Notes: generated by a model not told the origin, from the sequence alone. A stretch of 64,000 bases of DNA from Thiogranum sp. (GCA_024102665.1 JAGFJP010000008.1:1-64000), one strand, 5' to 3'; shown: positions 24,395 through 33,132, counted from the first letter of the stretch. Translations and numbers: made by a program.

Positions 24395-25900
24395 ATGAGC
24401 ATAAAGTCCAGAGCTTCGTATCGCATGCCATCCAGGGTCGTGACTGGCATTTTGATGTTGGCTGCAATCGGCCTTGCCGGCTGCGGCGGCGGTGGCGGGG
24501 AAGACAGCACCGTCGGCTTTGCCACAACGCCCAGCGGTCCTGCCCCCATAGTGGTCAATACCCCGGCCCAGATTGCACAGGAATCCGCCGACAACTACGA
24601 CGATAACGTCAATGGCCTGATCAGCGGCGCCACGCTGAAACGCTGGAAGGACGACTGGCTGAATCAGCGCCCTGCCGGCATTACCGGGAAACTGGTGATT
24701 CTGCAGGTAAGCGAAGGTCCTGCCGGCGCCGAGTACATCATGCCGAACGGGGGCAATGTGTTCACCTATCTGTCGCCGTCGTCCGAATGGATCCAGACCC
24801 GCTCCAACGGCGTCATCAGCACCCAGAGCATGGTCCCTGACGGTGCCAGCATGGATGCCCAGCTCAGGAAGTACAGCATCGATCCGCACCGCGACATGAT
24901 CGTGGTCGCTACCGGTAACGGCAGTACCGGCAACGCCATGGGACAGGGGCGCATATGGTACGCGCTGCGTTACTGGGGTGTGGAGGCAGCGCACCTGGCG
25001 ATACTCAACGGCGGCAACCAGTGGCTCAGCGGCTCGAGTATGGGGCCGGGCGACTTTCAGGCTACAGCCTCCAGCGCACCGAACAACGGCATCGCGACGG
25101 TCAAGAGCCTGCCATCCGATAACACCGCGTTGCAGGCCACCTTCGAGGATCTGCTGAATATCCTCCCGGCGAGCGACAGCAACGTGCTCAACGACGGCGT
25201 ATTCATCTGGGATGCGCGCGGTATGAACCAGTACAGCGCCGGTGAAATGCTGGAGCTCGGACAGTCGGGCTGCGCGTCCGCCTACTGCCCGCCGCCTCCC
25301 GGTTTCGATTACATGACCACCTTCCAGAACTCGGGTTCCCGCCAGGGGCATCCACGCGGCACACTGCAGTTGCAGTTCACCCATATGCTGGTCGCGGCCG
25401 AAGGGTACCGCTACAAAGACAAGGCGGAACTCGCCGCCTATCTGAACGGTGAGGTCGATGCCAACGGTATCAGCATGGTGGATGCCACCTATCAGCCGGT
25501 CGGCGCCGGCAGCGCCTGGCAAAACGGCGACACGATCTACGTCTACTGCGAAACGACGTTCCGGGCGATGATCACGGGGGTAACGAGTGCGGTGATCCTG
25601 GGAAAACCGGTCCGGTTCTATGACGGCGCCATGGTCGAGTGGCACTCGCTCTCCCACCTGCAGGACGCGACGGGTAACTACATTCTTCCCATCGATTCGC
25701 CCTGGCGCACCGACGTGAAATCGTTCTTCCGACCGGCGAGCGACCCGAGCCGGGTCGCGCAGCGCGCCATTGACAATGCTTATGCGGCGCACGCGAATGC
25801 CATCATTGTCGCGGACAAAGCCTACAAGACGTCGTCGGCTGTCACCGGTGGTGGCGGCGGCGGTGGAGGCAGTACCTTGCCGCCAAATCCTTGCGGCTGA
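24395..25900 (+). CDS. extH: ExtH-like rhodanese-family lipoprotein with LPPNPCG tail
   Basis: A 501-residue lipoprotein, lipid-attached at Cys30 (IGLAGC, then five Gly). The body contains two rhodanese-like units. The second has a catalytic-type loop YVYCETTFRAMITG with Cys385; the first (RDMIVVATGNGSTGNAMGQGRIWYALRYWG) lacks the Cys. The arrangement matches ExtH of the Geobacter ext selenite/tellurite-reduction clusters, and an ExtI-like porin and multihaem cytochromes follow. It would handle a sulfane-sulfur or selenium intermediate at the periplasmic or outer-membrane face. The C-terminus is eight Gly, ST, then LPPNPCG, as in the 17041-18987 lipoprotein. It has its own promoter and terminator. 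The name comes from resemblance and context. Confidence 0.72.
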   Translation: MSIKSRASYRMPSRVVTGILMLAAIGLAGCGGGGGEDSTVGFATTPSGPAPIVVNTPAQIAQESADNYDDNVNGLISGATLKRWKDDWLNQRPAGITGKLVILQVSEGPAGAEYIMPNGGNVFTYLSPSSEWIQTRSNGVISTQSMVPDGASMDAQLRKYSIDPHRDMIVVATGNGSTGNAMGQGRIWYALRYWGVEAAHLAILNGGNQWLSGSSMGPGDFQATASSAPNNGIATVKSLPSDNTALQATFEDLLNILPASDSNVLNDGVFIWDARGMNQYSAGEMLELGQSGCASAYCPPPPGFDYMTTFQNSGSRQGHPRGTLQLQFTHMLVAAEGYRYKDKAELAAYLNGEVDANGISMVDATYQPVGAGSAWQNGDTIYVYCETTFRAMITGVTSAVILGKPVRFYDGAMVEWHSLSHLQDATGNYILPIDSPWRTDVKSFFRPASDPSRVAQRAIDNAYAAHANAIIVADKAYKTSSAVTGGGGGGGGSTLPPNPCG

Positions 25901-25957
25901 TTCCTCCAAGCCCGGTGCTTTCCGGGTATTTCCTGACGTCGCATGATCTGTACGTCT

Positions 25958-25988
25958 CCGGCCGCCCCCCCCAGCGGCCGGATTTTTT
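25958..25988 (+). terminator. Rho-independent terminator after the extH-like gene
   Basis: Arms CCGGCCGC (25958-25965) and GCGGCCGG (25974-25981) enclose an eight-base C-rich loop and are followed by six T. It ends the extH-like unit 58 bp after its stop, so the cytochrome gene downstream must have its own promoter or depend on readthrough. Confidence 0.85.
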
Positions 25989-26028
25989 ATGTGATTCCTG
26001 CTAGTACTATACGGTCAGGAGAACCCGC

Positions 26029-27294
26029 ATGACATCCGCTCTCGTCCGTCGCATTGCCGTGATCCTGTTGTGCGTTGCGCTGGGCGGCGGCGCCTGGTTG
26101 ATGTGGCAGCTACAGTCAGCGACGCACGGGTCGCAAGACCCTGTAGCGCGGTTTCTCGAACGCCACTGGGAGAAACCGCTCCCCGCCCAGGGCATGCCAC
26201 CGGCCCACTTCAACAAGGATGAAGCATCGCTGGCGCCTGCCGCCTGCGCCGAATGCCACGCCGAACAGCACCGCGACTGGGATACCAGCCTGCATAGCCG
26301 GACCATGGGCAACGGCATTCTCTGGCAGGCGCGGGCGCTGTCGCCGTCAGCGGTGGCGGGTTGCCTCAATTGCCATGCGCCGCTGGCGGAACAGAAAGCG
26401 CTGCTCGCCCGGGCGCTGAACTGGCCCGACGCCCCGGCGACGGAGCCGCCGGACTATGTGCCGCCGGATCTGCATCGTCAGGGCCTGGTATGCGCCGCCT
26501 GTCACGTGCGCGCACATAAACGTTACGGTCCACCGGCGCGGCCCGGCAAATTGCCCGGAGATGCGCCGGGTTTGCCGCACGACGGTTATCAGGAAGCGGT
26601 GGCATTTTCCGACAGCCGCTTTTGTGCCACCTGCCATCAGTTTCCCGAAGACGGAACGTCCCTCAACGGCAAACTCCTGGAAAACACGCTCAACGAGTGG
26701 CGCGCCTCGCGCCACGCCGCCGAAGGGCGTGCATGCCAGACCTGTCACATGCCCGGGCGCCGCCATCTCTGGCGAGGGATCCACGACGCGGACATGGTGC
26801 GCCAGGCCCTGACCACCGAATTGTCAGTTGCGCAGGCAGCGAATAACCGGTTGCAGGTGCGTGCCGAGATCCGCAACAGCGGCGCCGGCCATTACTTTCC
26901 CACCTATCTGGTACCGAAGGTGTGGCTGCGCCTGGTGGCGGTCGATGCAGCGGGCGATCAGCGTATCCAGCTCGCCGAGGCGGTGGTCAGCCGCGAGACC
27001 GATGTCTGGCTCAGCGAGGAGCGCAGTGACACCCGGATCGCCCCGGATGCTGTGCGCGTGCTCGAAGCCGGGCTGCCGGCGCCGGCGGAGCCGGGCTGGC
27101 AGCTCGAGCTGCACGTCGACGTAGCGCCGCGTGAGCATTATGAGCGAATGTTCGCGGCGGTGTTGCGTGATAACGGTGCACAGCTGGACGCCGTGACACG
27201 CGGCATGCTGGAGGCCGCGTTGGCTGAAGCGCGCGCCAGCCGCTACACGCTGGTCGCCCAGAGGCGTGCCCTGCCGGGGGCGATTGCAAATTGA
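26029..27294 (+). CDS. Pentahaem c-type cytochrome of the ext-like cluster
   Basis: A 421-residue periplasmic or membrane-anchored multihaem protein. An N-terminal anchor (IAVILLCVALGGGAWLMW) precedes five CxxCH sites beginning at Cys73 (CAECH), Cys112 (CLNCH), Cys155 (CAACH), Cys199 (CATCH) and Cys236 (CQTCH). The rest (about 180 residues) is a strand-rich domain without haem (VRAEIRNSGAGHYFPTYLVPKVWLRL). The layout resembles cytochrome c554-like and ext-operon cytochromes that pass electrons across the periplasm. It has TCAGGAG upstream. The TTGCAAATT activator half-site overlaps its 3' end (27284-27292). Confidence 0.82.
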   Translation: MTSALVRRIAVILLCVALGGGAWLMWQLQSATHGSQDPVARFLERHWEKPLPAQGMPPAHFNKDEASLAPAACAECHAEQHRDWDTSLHSRTMGNGILWQARALSPSAVAGCLNCHAPLAEQKALLARALNWPDAPATEPPDYVPPDLHRQGLVCAACHVRAHKRYGPPARPGKLPGDAPGLPHDGYQEAVAFSDSRFCATCHQFPEDGTSLNGKLLENTLNEWRASRHAAEGRACQTCHMPGRRHLWRGIHDADMVRQALTTELSVAQAANNRLQVRAEIRNSGAGHYFPTYLVPKVWLRLVAVDAAGDQRIQLAEAVVSRETDVWLSEERSDTRIAPDAVRVLEAGLPAPAEPGWQLELHVDVAPREHYERMFAAVLRDNGAQLDAVTRGMLEAALAEARASRYTLVAQRRALPGAIAN

Positions 27295-27326
27295 GATGTC
27301 CCGCGATGCGTTACCTGATATGCAAT
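27284..27326. promoter_or_regulatory. Upstream activator site pair before the extJ/extI-like operon
   Basis: TTGCAAATT (27284-27292, overlapping the cytochrome gene end) and ATGCAAT (27320-27326) have cores 36 bp apart. The first site is identical in nine bases to the one at 24196. The pair is centred 79 bp from the -24 element, against 77 bp at the extH-like gene. Confidence 0.5.
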
Positions 27327-27383
27327 CCCCGGGGAGTCCGTTAACAACGGAATATGTTCTTAAAAACCGGCAGATAGCTCGCC

Positions 27384-27399
27384 TGGCGCATATTCTGCA
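27384..27399 (+). promoter_or_regulatory. Sigma-54 promoter candidate for the extJ/cytochrome/extI-like operon
   Basis: TGGCGCATATTCTGCA matches 9 of 12 consensus positions with GG-N10-GC spacing. Predicted start is near 27410, just before the GAGGAGG ribosome site of the small gene at 27430. Confidence 0.55.
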
Positions 27400-27429
27400 T
27401 CAGACTGCCCGGAAGAGGAGGATCGTGGT

Positions 27430-27690
27430 GTGCGGACTACTGATGCAACAGCGTTCGTGATGACCGGGTTATTGCTGTGGACGGTCCCGTGTATCGCGTC
27501 GTCCGAACCGGGTGGCGGACCTCCACTGCCCGGCCTCGATACGATCGCGGGCGATGAGCCGCAGTCCAAACGCCTGCGATTTCGTGGCGTCGGTCCTACA
27601 TGCATGTGCCTCGGCGGATTGAGCGAAGAGGAAATCGCGGCCGCTCAACGCAAGCGAACGCAAGCCGCGGCTGATAAGAAACATCGGTAG
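27430..27690 (+). CDS. extJ: ExtJ-like small exported protein, GTG start
   Basis: An 86-residue protein beginning at GTG 27430, with GAGGAGG about 9 bp upstream. The signal peptide (AFVMTGLLLWTVPCIAS) leaves a short mature chain with RLRFRGVGPTCMCLGGLSEEEIAAAQRKR. The CMC pair after GVGPT is the only notable motif and could bind a metal or chalcogen species. A small protein with this kind of C-terminus accompanies ext clusters as ExtJ, and the position just ahead of a cytochrome and an ExtI-like porin fits. The symbol is tentative; the function of ExtJ is unknown. Confidence 0.55.
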   Translation: MRTTDATAFVMTGLLLWTVPCIASSEPGGGPPLPGLDTIAGDEPQSKRLRFRGVGPTCMCLGGLSEEEIAAAQRKRTQAAADKKHR

Positions 27691-27729
27691 CCAGGGCCCC
27701 TGAACGTATGTGTGGAGGAGGAGAGTGTT

Positions 27730-28230
27730 ATGTTGCATAAAATGTGGGCCGGTATCACCCGGCAATTGCGTCTGTTGGCGGTTTTCGCAACAGTTACAGT
27801 CCTTGGCGGCACTGGCTGGAGTTATCTGACCGGCGGCGCTGACGACGAGACCCTTATCGCCGAAACGCCTGCCTGGGGCGACGAGACCCTGGCAGGAATT
27901 CACGGGCATCTGCTCGCCGGTCTGCCGATCCGCGTGGCCAACGCCTGCGGCCTCGGCGCCTCTTCCTGCTTCCGCTGTCACAACGGCAAGCGCGCCGCAG
28001 CGCCTGGCACAGATTCGGCCACCGACCCCTGGCACGTCCAGCACAAGACCGTCAACAATTCCTGCGCGGGTTGTCACCAGGGCAATCCGCGGCTGATGAA
28101 GGAGGATATCGCCCACAAGGGCATGCTCGCCGATCCGCGCACCAGTCCCGGGGAAGCCTGTTTCGGCTGCCATACCTCGGATGACGCCCAGTCTCTGGTC
28201 GATGCCTATCAAAAGCTAACCGGGGAGTGA
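27730..28230 (+). CDS. Trihaem c-type cytochrome
   Basis: A 166-residue protein with an N-terminal anchor or signal (QLRLLAVFATVTVLGGTGW) and three haem sites: Cys80-Phe-Arg-Cys-His84, Cys112-Ala-Gly-Cys-His116 and Cys144-Phe-Gly-Cys-His148. Other His residues (HGH, WHVQH, IAHK) could be distal ligands. The start at 27730 is set by GGAGGAGGAG. It sits between the ExtJ-like and ExtI-like genes, so it probably carries electrons in the periplasm toward the outer-membrane components. Compact, evenly spaced haems recall NapB/NrfB-like carriers, though no specific match is claimed. Confidence 0.82.
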   Translation: MLHKMWAGITRQLRLLAVFATVTVLGGTGWSYLTGGADDETLIAETPAWGDETLAGIHGHLLAGLPIRVANACGLGASSCFRCHNGKRAAAPGTDSATDPWHVQHKTVNNSCAGCHQGNPRLMKEDIAHKGMLADPRTSPGEACFGCHTSDDAQSLVDAYQKLTGE

Positions 28231-28236
28231 TTAGAG

Positions 28237-29415
28237 ATGACTCACACCAACACTGAAGAACACCATATCCGCCGCTACCTTGCGCCGCTGGCACTGGCCT
28301 TGAGCGCCGCTGCCGGAAACCTGCAGGCCGGTCCGACTATCACCTACGGCGACGAGGGTTTCCTGACGCTGAACTATGGCGTGCAGATCTGGGCGCAGGC
28401 CCGCGATTTCACGACACCGACTGATTCCGGCGACACGACGGATATTTTCCTGCGCCGCAACCGCATCAGCCTGTCGGGGCAGTACAACGACTATGTCGGT
28501 TTTTACGCGCAGCTTGAATCGCAAAGTGACAGCAGGCAAGGTAATGATGACAGGAGCGTTTTTTACCGCGACGCCTATGTGACTTTCGACTGGACCGACA
28601 GCATGCGCTTCATCGCCGGGCGGTTCAAGAACACCTTCAGCCGTGAGAACCTCGAGGCCTGTCTCGAGCCGCTCACCATCGACCGCGGCGAGGTGCTGGT
28701 CTATACACCGTTCGGCGGCACCCGGGATACCGGCGTCGCCATGTGGGGTAATCTCGCCGACGCTCGTTTACAGTACCGGCTGGCTGTCACGGACGGCCGC
28801 GAGGGCGATGAGGTTGTCAAGGATTCCCCGCGTCTTACCGGCCGCGTCCACTGGTCGCTGTGGGATCCCGAGTATGACTACGGGTATCGCGGCACCTACC
28901 TCGGCACCCGCAAGGTGCTGACCCTGGGTGCCGCCTACGATTACCAGGCCGATGTCGCCTACTCGGACTTCCCCAACCGCGAGGGATCTTCCGATTACAA
29001 GGCGTGGACCGCCGATGCGTTCATGGAATACCCTTCCAAATACGGGACCTTTACAGTCTCCGGGGCGTACTTCGATTACAGCACCGACGATGCCATCAAC
29101 GAGAATCCGGATTCTGCGTTGCCGGTGAACTCAGAGCTCAAGGGTCAGTACGCCAAGGCCGGGTACCTGTTCCCCAACAAAATCGGCATCGGCAGGCTGC
29201 AGCTGTTTGCGCGCTATGAAAATCTGGACTACGGTATCGACAACGGGCGGTACGATAACCAATGGATTGGCGGTGGCGCCAACTACTACATCTACGGTCA
29301 GCAGCTGAAAGTGACCTTCGAATATGCGAATATCAATTTCGACGAAGATGATCCGACTACCCCGGCGCTGCAGGATTATGATCAGGCGACACTGGCGCTG
29401 CAGTTGATTTTCTGA
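28237..29415 (+). CDS. extI: ExtI-like outer-membrane porin
   Basis: A 392-residue beta-barrel protein. After a signal peptide (PLALALSAAAGNLQA) come alternating strands typical of phosphate-selective and OprP-type porins: YGVQIWAQARDF, FLRRNRISLSGQYNDYVGFYAQLE, FIAGRFKNTFSRENL. It ends in ATLALQLIF, with terminal Phe as needed for BAM insertion. The FLRRNRISLSG segment and the gene order match ExtI, a porin-like protein of the Geobacter ext cluster linked to selenite and tellurite uptake. A substrate in this organism is inferred only. Confidence 0.75.
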   Translation: MTHTNTEEHHIRRYLAPLALALSAAAGNLQAGPTITYGDEGFLTLNYGVQIWAQARDFTTPTDSGDTTDIFLRRNRISLSGQYNDYVGFYAQLESQSDSRQGNDDRSVFYRDAYVTFDWTDSMRFIAGRFKNTFSRENLEACLEPLTIDRGEVLVYTPFGGTRDTGVAMWGNLADARLQYRLAVTDGREGDEVVKDSPRLTGRVHWSLWDPEYDYGYRGTYLGTRKVLTLGAAYDYQADVAYSDFPNREGSSDYKAWTADAFMEYPSKYGTFTVSGAYFDYSTDDAINENPDSALPVNSELKGQYAKAGYLFPNKIGIGRLQLFARYENLDYGIDNGRYDNQWIGGGANYYIYGQQLKVTFEYANINFDEDDPTTPALQDYDQATLALQLIF

Positions 29416-29441
29416 GGGCGGCTGACGCCCAGCATCCCGTA

Positions 29442-29468
29442 CAGCCGGCCGCTGCCTGTGGCCGGCTG
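29442..29468. terminator. Strong hairpin after the extI-like gene
   Basis: CAGCCGGCC (29442-29450) pairs perfectly with GGCCGGCTG (29460-29468) around a nine-base loop. No T-run follows, so it may attenuate or protect the upstream message rather than terminate fully. It separates the structural operon from the sensor-kinase gene. Confidence 0.5.
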
Positions 29469-29470
29469 TC

Positions 29471-30967
29471 ATGTTGTCGTGGAGGTGCTGCATTTCTACG
29501 GTTATTCCAGGCGGTAACGCAACAGACGAACGCCGGGCGCGCGCCGACCGTGTGCTGGGCTGGCTGTTCAGCGCAGCCGGCCTGGTGGTCGCAGTGCTGT
29601 TGCTGTTCCACTCGGGCGGCATGGTGCAGTTGCCCTTGCTGGTCGTTCTCGCTCCGATCGTGCTCCTGCTGCTCGGCCTGCTGTTTTTTGTCTACCGCAT
29701 GATCCGCTATCGCCAGGTGCTGGAGGCCATGCACGCCGGCATGCTGGATGCCCAGGAAGGGACACTGCTGCCTATCGACGTCGGCCGGTTGCAGGATCCG
29801 TATCTGCGCAGCCTGGTCGGTGACTACAACCTCATGATGGAGGCGCTGCGGCGCGTGTTCTCGACCGTCGAGGAATGTCAGAATCGCGTGCTGACCGAAC
29901 GCAACCGCATCAATGCAATCCTGCAGAGCTTGCCGGGAACGCTATTGAGCGTGGATGACGATCTGTCTGTCAACGCGGTGAATTCACTCGCTGAAAGCCT
30001 GTTTGGCCTGAGCGAAAACGAGCTGGTTGGACGCAGCCTGTTCGATCTGTTGTCGCTGAGCGAACCCGATCGCGATCTGTTGCGCGACGCCTTCCTCTAC
30101 AAGCGACGGGTATCCAACCAGGAGATAGAGTGCCAGCTTAACGGCAAGCTGCGCCACCTGTCGCTGAATCTGTCGTTTGTGACCCAGACCGGCGCCGATA
30201 TGGGGGCCGTTATCACGCTTCAGGACATCAGTGACTACAAGCAGCTGCAGGAGAGCGTCTACAACCAGGAAAAGCTGGTCGCGATGGGCGAACTGGCGGC
30301 GGGTGTCGCGCATGAGCTGAACACCCCGCTCGGCAGCATTCTGGGTTATGCGCAGCTGTTGCGCGATGCCGTTGGCGAGGATCCGAAAGTTCATCAATGG
30401 ACACGAGTCATCTGTGATGAGGCACGCCGTTGTTCCCGCATCATCGACGACCTGCTGCACTATGCGCGCAGCCGTGACAAATGCACAAGGGACGTTTGCG
30501 AGGTCAACGGTGTCGTGCGCAGCGTCAGCGAAACCTTCGTAAGCTGCAGGATGAAGCGCTATAATATTCAAATCGCCCTGGACCTTATGGACGGTGAACT
30601 TCCCGTGGAGGGCAGCTGTGGCCAGCTGGAAATCGTGTTGGTGAACCTCGTAACCAATTCCATCCAGGCACTGGCGGGCCGGCCCGATGCGAGTATCATC
30701 ATCCGCACGCGGCTGGCCGCGCACGACCAGGTGCGACTGGAAGTGGAGGACAACGGCCCCGGGATTCCCCGTGATATTCGCGGCCGTATCTTCAACCCGT
30801 TCTTTACCACCAAGGAGGTGGGAAGCGGAACCGGCCTGGGGCTGGCTATCTGTCAGGCCATGCTCACTCGCAGGGGCGCATCGATATTCTACGATGGCAA
30901 CTTTACCGGCGGGGCGCGCTTTGTTGTTGAACTTCCCCATGTGTTGACAGAGGTGGTTGCGGAATGA
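29471..30967 (+). CDS. PAS-domain sensor histidine kinase (NtrB-type) of the ext-like module
   Basis: A kinase of about 490 residues. Two close transmembrane segments ([19 protein letters not shown] and [20 protein letters not shown]) leave almost no periplasmic loop, so sensing is likely cytoplasmic or in the membrane. A PAS domain follows ([25 protein letters not shown]), then HisKA ([25 protein letters not shown]) and HATPase ([21 protein letters not shown]). The ATG at 29471 has no ribosome site; GGAGGTG at 29481-29487 instead points to ATT at 29492 as start. It overlaps the regulator gene by four bases (ATGA), so the two form a pair. Confidence 0.85.
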   Translation: MLSWRCCISTVIPGGNATDERRARADRVLGWLFSAAGLVVAVLLLFHSGGMVQLPLLVVLAPIVLLLLGLLFFVYRMIRYRQVLEAMHAGMLDAQEGTLLPIDVGRLQDPYLRSLVGDYNLMMEALRRVFSTVEECQNRVLTERNRINAILQSLPGTLLSVDDDLSVNAVNSLAESLFGLSENELVGRSLFDLLSLSEPDRDLLRDAFLYKRRVSNQEIECQLNGKLRHLSLNLSFVTQTGADMGAVITLQDISDYKQLQESVYNQEKLVAMGELAAGVAHELNTPLGSILGYAQLLRDAVGEDPKVHQWTRVICDEARRCSRIIDDLLHYARSRDKCTRDVCEVNGVVRSVSETFVSCRMKRYNIQIALDLMDGELPVEGSCGQLEIVLVNLVTNSIQALAGRPDASIIIRTRLAAHDQVRLEVEDNGPGIPRDIRGRIFNPFFTTKEVGSGTGLGLAICQAMLTRRGASIFYDGNFTGGARFVVELPHVLTEVVAE

Positions 30968-32358
30968 GCGCGGCAATGAAAGAGACACTCGTAACACCGC
31001 CAGGCGGTCGCCCGGTGGTGCTGATTTGCGAGGATGATGCGGCCATGCGCGAGCTGGTCGCGAGCGTCATCGCGGGGCTCGATGTCGTGGTGGTGCAGGC
31101 AGAGAGTTCGCAGCAGGCGCTGGATTTCCTCGAGAACAACGACGTGGCGCTGCTGATCACGGATCTGCGCATGCCGGGCGTGGACGGTATGGAGCTGCTG
31201 CGTTTCGCGCGGGCGCAGAACTTTCTCACTCAGGTCGCCATGATCACCGGCTATGCCACCGTCGAATCGGCGGTAGAGGCGCTCAAGTCCGGCGCCTTCG
31301 ATTATATCCGCAAGCCCTTCGACAATGAGGAGCTGCGCTGCATGGCAGAGCGTGCCCTGGAGCACCACCAGTTGCACCGCGAAAATCTTGAACTGCGTGA
31401 ACAGAACCGCCTGATCCGTGAGAATGAAGGCTTTGTCGGCCGCGCTCAGTCGGTCGTGCGCATGCGCAAGCTTGTCGATGCGGGGGCGGCGTACGACTGC
31501 ACCGTGCTGATCACCGGTGAAAGCGGCTGCGGAAAGGAGCTGGTCGCACGCCAGATACATATGCAAAGCAAGCGCAGTGACAAACGCTTCGTGGCCATCA
31601 ACTGCGCGGCCATCCCCGAGAATATCATCGAGAGCGAGTTGTTCGGTTATGTCAAGGGAGCCTTTACCGGCGCCGATCGCAATAAACCCGGTCTGTTCGA
31701 GGCCGCCGACGGCGGCACGCTGTTCCTGGATGAAATCAACAACGCCTCGTTGTCGCTGCAGGCAAAACTCCTGCGTGTACTGCAGGACGGGGCCTTCTAC
31801 CGCATGGGTGACACCGCGTCGCGCAGCGTGGATGTGCGCGTGCTCGCGGCCAGCAACCGTTCCATGCAGGATCTCATCGCTTCGGGCGAATTTCGCGAGG
31901 ACCTGTATTACCGCCTCAAGGTGATTGAAATCCACATTCCCGCCCTGCACGAACGGCGCGATGACATTCCTCTGCTGGTCAACCACCTGACCGCGCGCAT
32001 CGCGGCGCGTCTGGGCAAACAGGTGCGGGGTGTGAGCACGCGCGTGCTGGGGGCGCTGGTACGTTACGAATGGCCAGGCAATGTGCGTGAACTGGAAAAC
32101 ACACTCGAGCGCATGATTATCCTCGCCGAAAGCGACATGATCGATGTCGACCTTTTGCCGCCGGAGATCGCCAATTCCCGCGAGACTGTAGGCAAGGCGC
32201 TCGACTATATGGCGCCGCAGAGCCTGGAAGATATCGAGGCCTATTTCATCAGGAAAACATTGCGTGAAACAGGTGGCGACCGGGCGCTTACGGCGGAAAT
32301 ACTGGGTATCGACAAGTCGACCTTGTGGCGCAAGGTCAAACGCTATCAACTGGATTGA
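30964..32358 (+). CDS. NtrC-family sigma-54-dependent response regulator
   Basis: A 464-residue activator. The receiver domain (VLICEDDAAMRELVA, Asp in LLITDLRMPGVDG, Lys in IRKPF) is at residues 15-135. The AAA+ domain has Walker A GESGCGKE, the GAFTGA sigma-54 contact loop, Walker B GGTLFLDEI and the R-finger region RMGDTASRSVDVRVLAAS. The C-terminal Fis helix is ETGGDRALTAEILGIDKSTLWRKVKRY. Translationally coupled to the kinase. It is the natural regulator of the -24/-12 promoters at 19136, 19349, 21037, 24294 and 27384, through the NTGCAA-N30-NTGCAA sites found upstream of the promoters (clear pairs at three). Confidence 0.92.
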   Translation: MSAAMKETLVTPPGGRPVVLICEDDAAMRELVASVIAGLDVVVVQAESSQQALDFLENNDVALLITDLRMPGVDGMELLRFARAQNFLTQVAMITGYATVESAVEALKSGAFDYIRKPFDNEELRCMAERALEHHQLHRENLELREQNRLIRENEGFVGRAQSVVRMRKLVDAGAAYDCTVLITGESGCGKELVARQIHMQSKRSDKRFVAINCAAIPENIIESELFGYVKGAFTGADRNKPGLFEAADGGTLFLDEINNASLSLQAKLLRVLQDGAFYRMGDTASRSVDVRVLAASNRSMQDLIASGEFREDLYYRLKVIEIHIPALHERRDDIPLLVNHLTARIAARLGKQVRGVSTRVLGALVRYEWPGNVRELENTLERMIILAESDMIDVDLLPPEIANSRETVGKALDYMAPQSLEDIEAYFIRKTLRETGGDRALTAEILGIDKSTLWRKVKRYQLD

Positions 32359-32370
32359 GCCGGGAGAACT

Positions 32371-33132
32371 ATGGGTACTGGGTATCTACGCCGGCTTGCC
32401 GGAGTCATGGCTCTGCTGGGCTGCATGCAGACGCCGCTGAGTGTCGCGGAAACAGCGGATGAACGTCTGCAGAGGCTGGAGCAGGAAATCGAAGAACTGC
32501 GGCAGATGCTGAGCGACGAGCGCAACAGGGGGCCGGCAGCAGACGCACCCGCAGTTGTAACGCCCGCAACCGCAGTCGACGCCGAGCCCCTGCGCAGCGG
32601 GGTACACATCCGCTACTACATTGGTAATGAACCGCTGGGCGATAAGCCGCCCTCTGGCGTAACGCCGACAGTCGAGGGACGCTTCTTCGAGTCGGACATG
32701 CTGTCGTTTGATCCGGCGGCCTATGATGTGCCCGGGTCGGGTCCGTTCTCCCAGTACCGTGATCCGGCGAGTTATCGCTACATCGGGCTGCTGTTGGAGG
32801 GCGACCTGGCAGTCCGTGATACCGGTGATTATGAATTCATCGTGTACCCGAAGCCTGTCCGCGAAGGTGGCAGCACTGTAACGACCCGCATGAGCGTGCA
32901 GTTGCTGGTCGATGACACCACTGTCGTGGAATTCAGTGATCAGACGAACTGGCAGAATCGGCGCGGTCGCGTACACCTGCAACCGGGCCTGCACCGCGTG
33001 CAGGTGTGGGCGATGGCGGTTTCCGACGGTTTCGGCCCGACGCCTGCAGACAGCCGTTTGCAACTGGCGTTCAAGGGGCCCGGCGATGCTTCTCCGCGCC
33101 CCCTGGACGGTCTGCATCCTCCGCAGGAGTAA
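32371..33132 (+). CDS. Exported coiled-coil plus PA14-like domain protein
   Basis: A 253-residue exported protein. The N-terminus (LRRLAGVMALLGC) could be a lipobox with Cys18 or an ordinary signal peptide cleaved near SVAE. A short coiled coil (ADERLQRLEQEIEELRQMLSDERNR) and an Ala/Pro linker lead to a strand-rich domain at residues 80-240 (YIGLLLEGDLAVRDTGDYEFIVYPK, VQLLVDDTTVVEF, VHLQPGLHRVQVWAMA). That domain has the order and motifs of PA14-type carbohydrate-binding domains. It starts 12 bases after the regulator stop, so it may be cotranscribed. No enzymatic motif is seen. Confidence 0.6.
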   Translation: MGTGYLRRLAGVMALLGCMQTPLSVAETADERLQRLEQEIEELRQMLSDERNRGPAADAPAVVTPATAVDAEPLRSGVHIRYYIGNEPLGDKPPSGVTPTVEGRFFESDMLSFDPAAYDVPGSGPFSQYRDPASYRYIGLLLEGDLAVRDTGDYEFIVYPKPVREGGSTVTTRMSVQLLVDDTTVVEFSDQTNWQNRRGRVHLQPGLHRVQVWAMAVSDGFGPTPADSRLQLAFKGPGDASPRPLDGLHPPQE

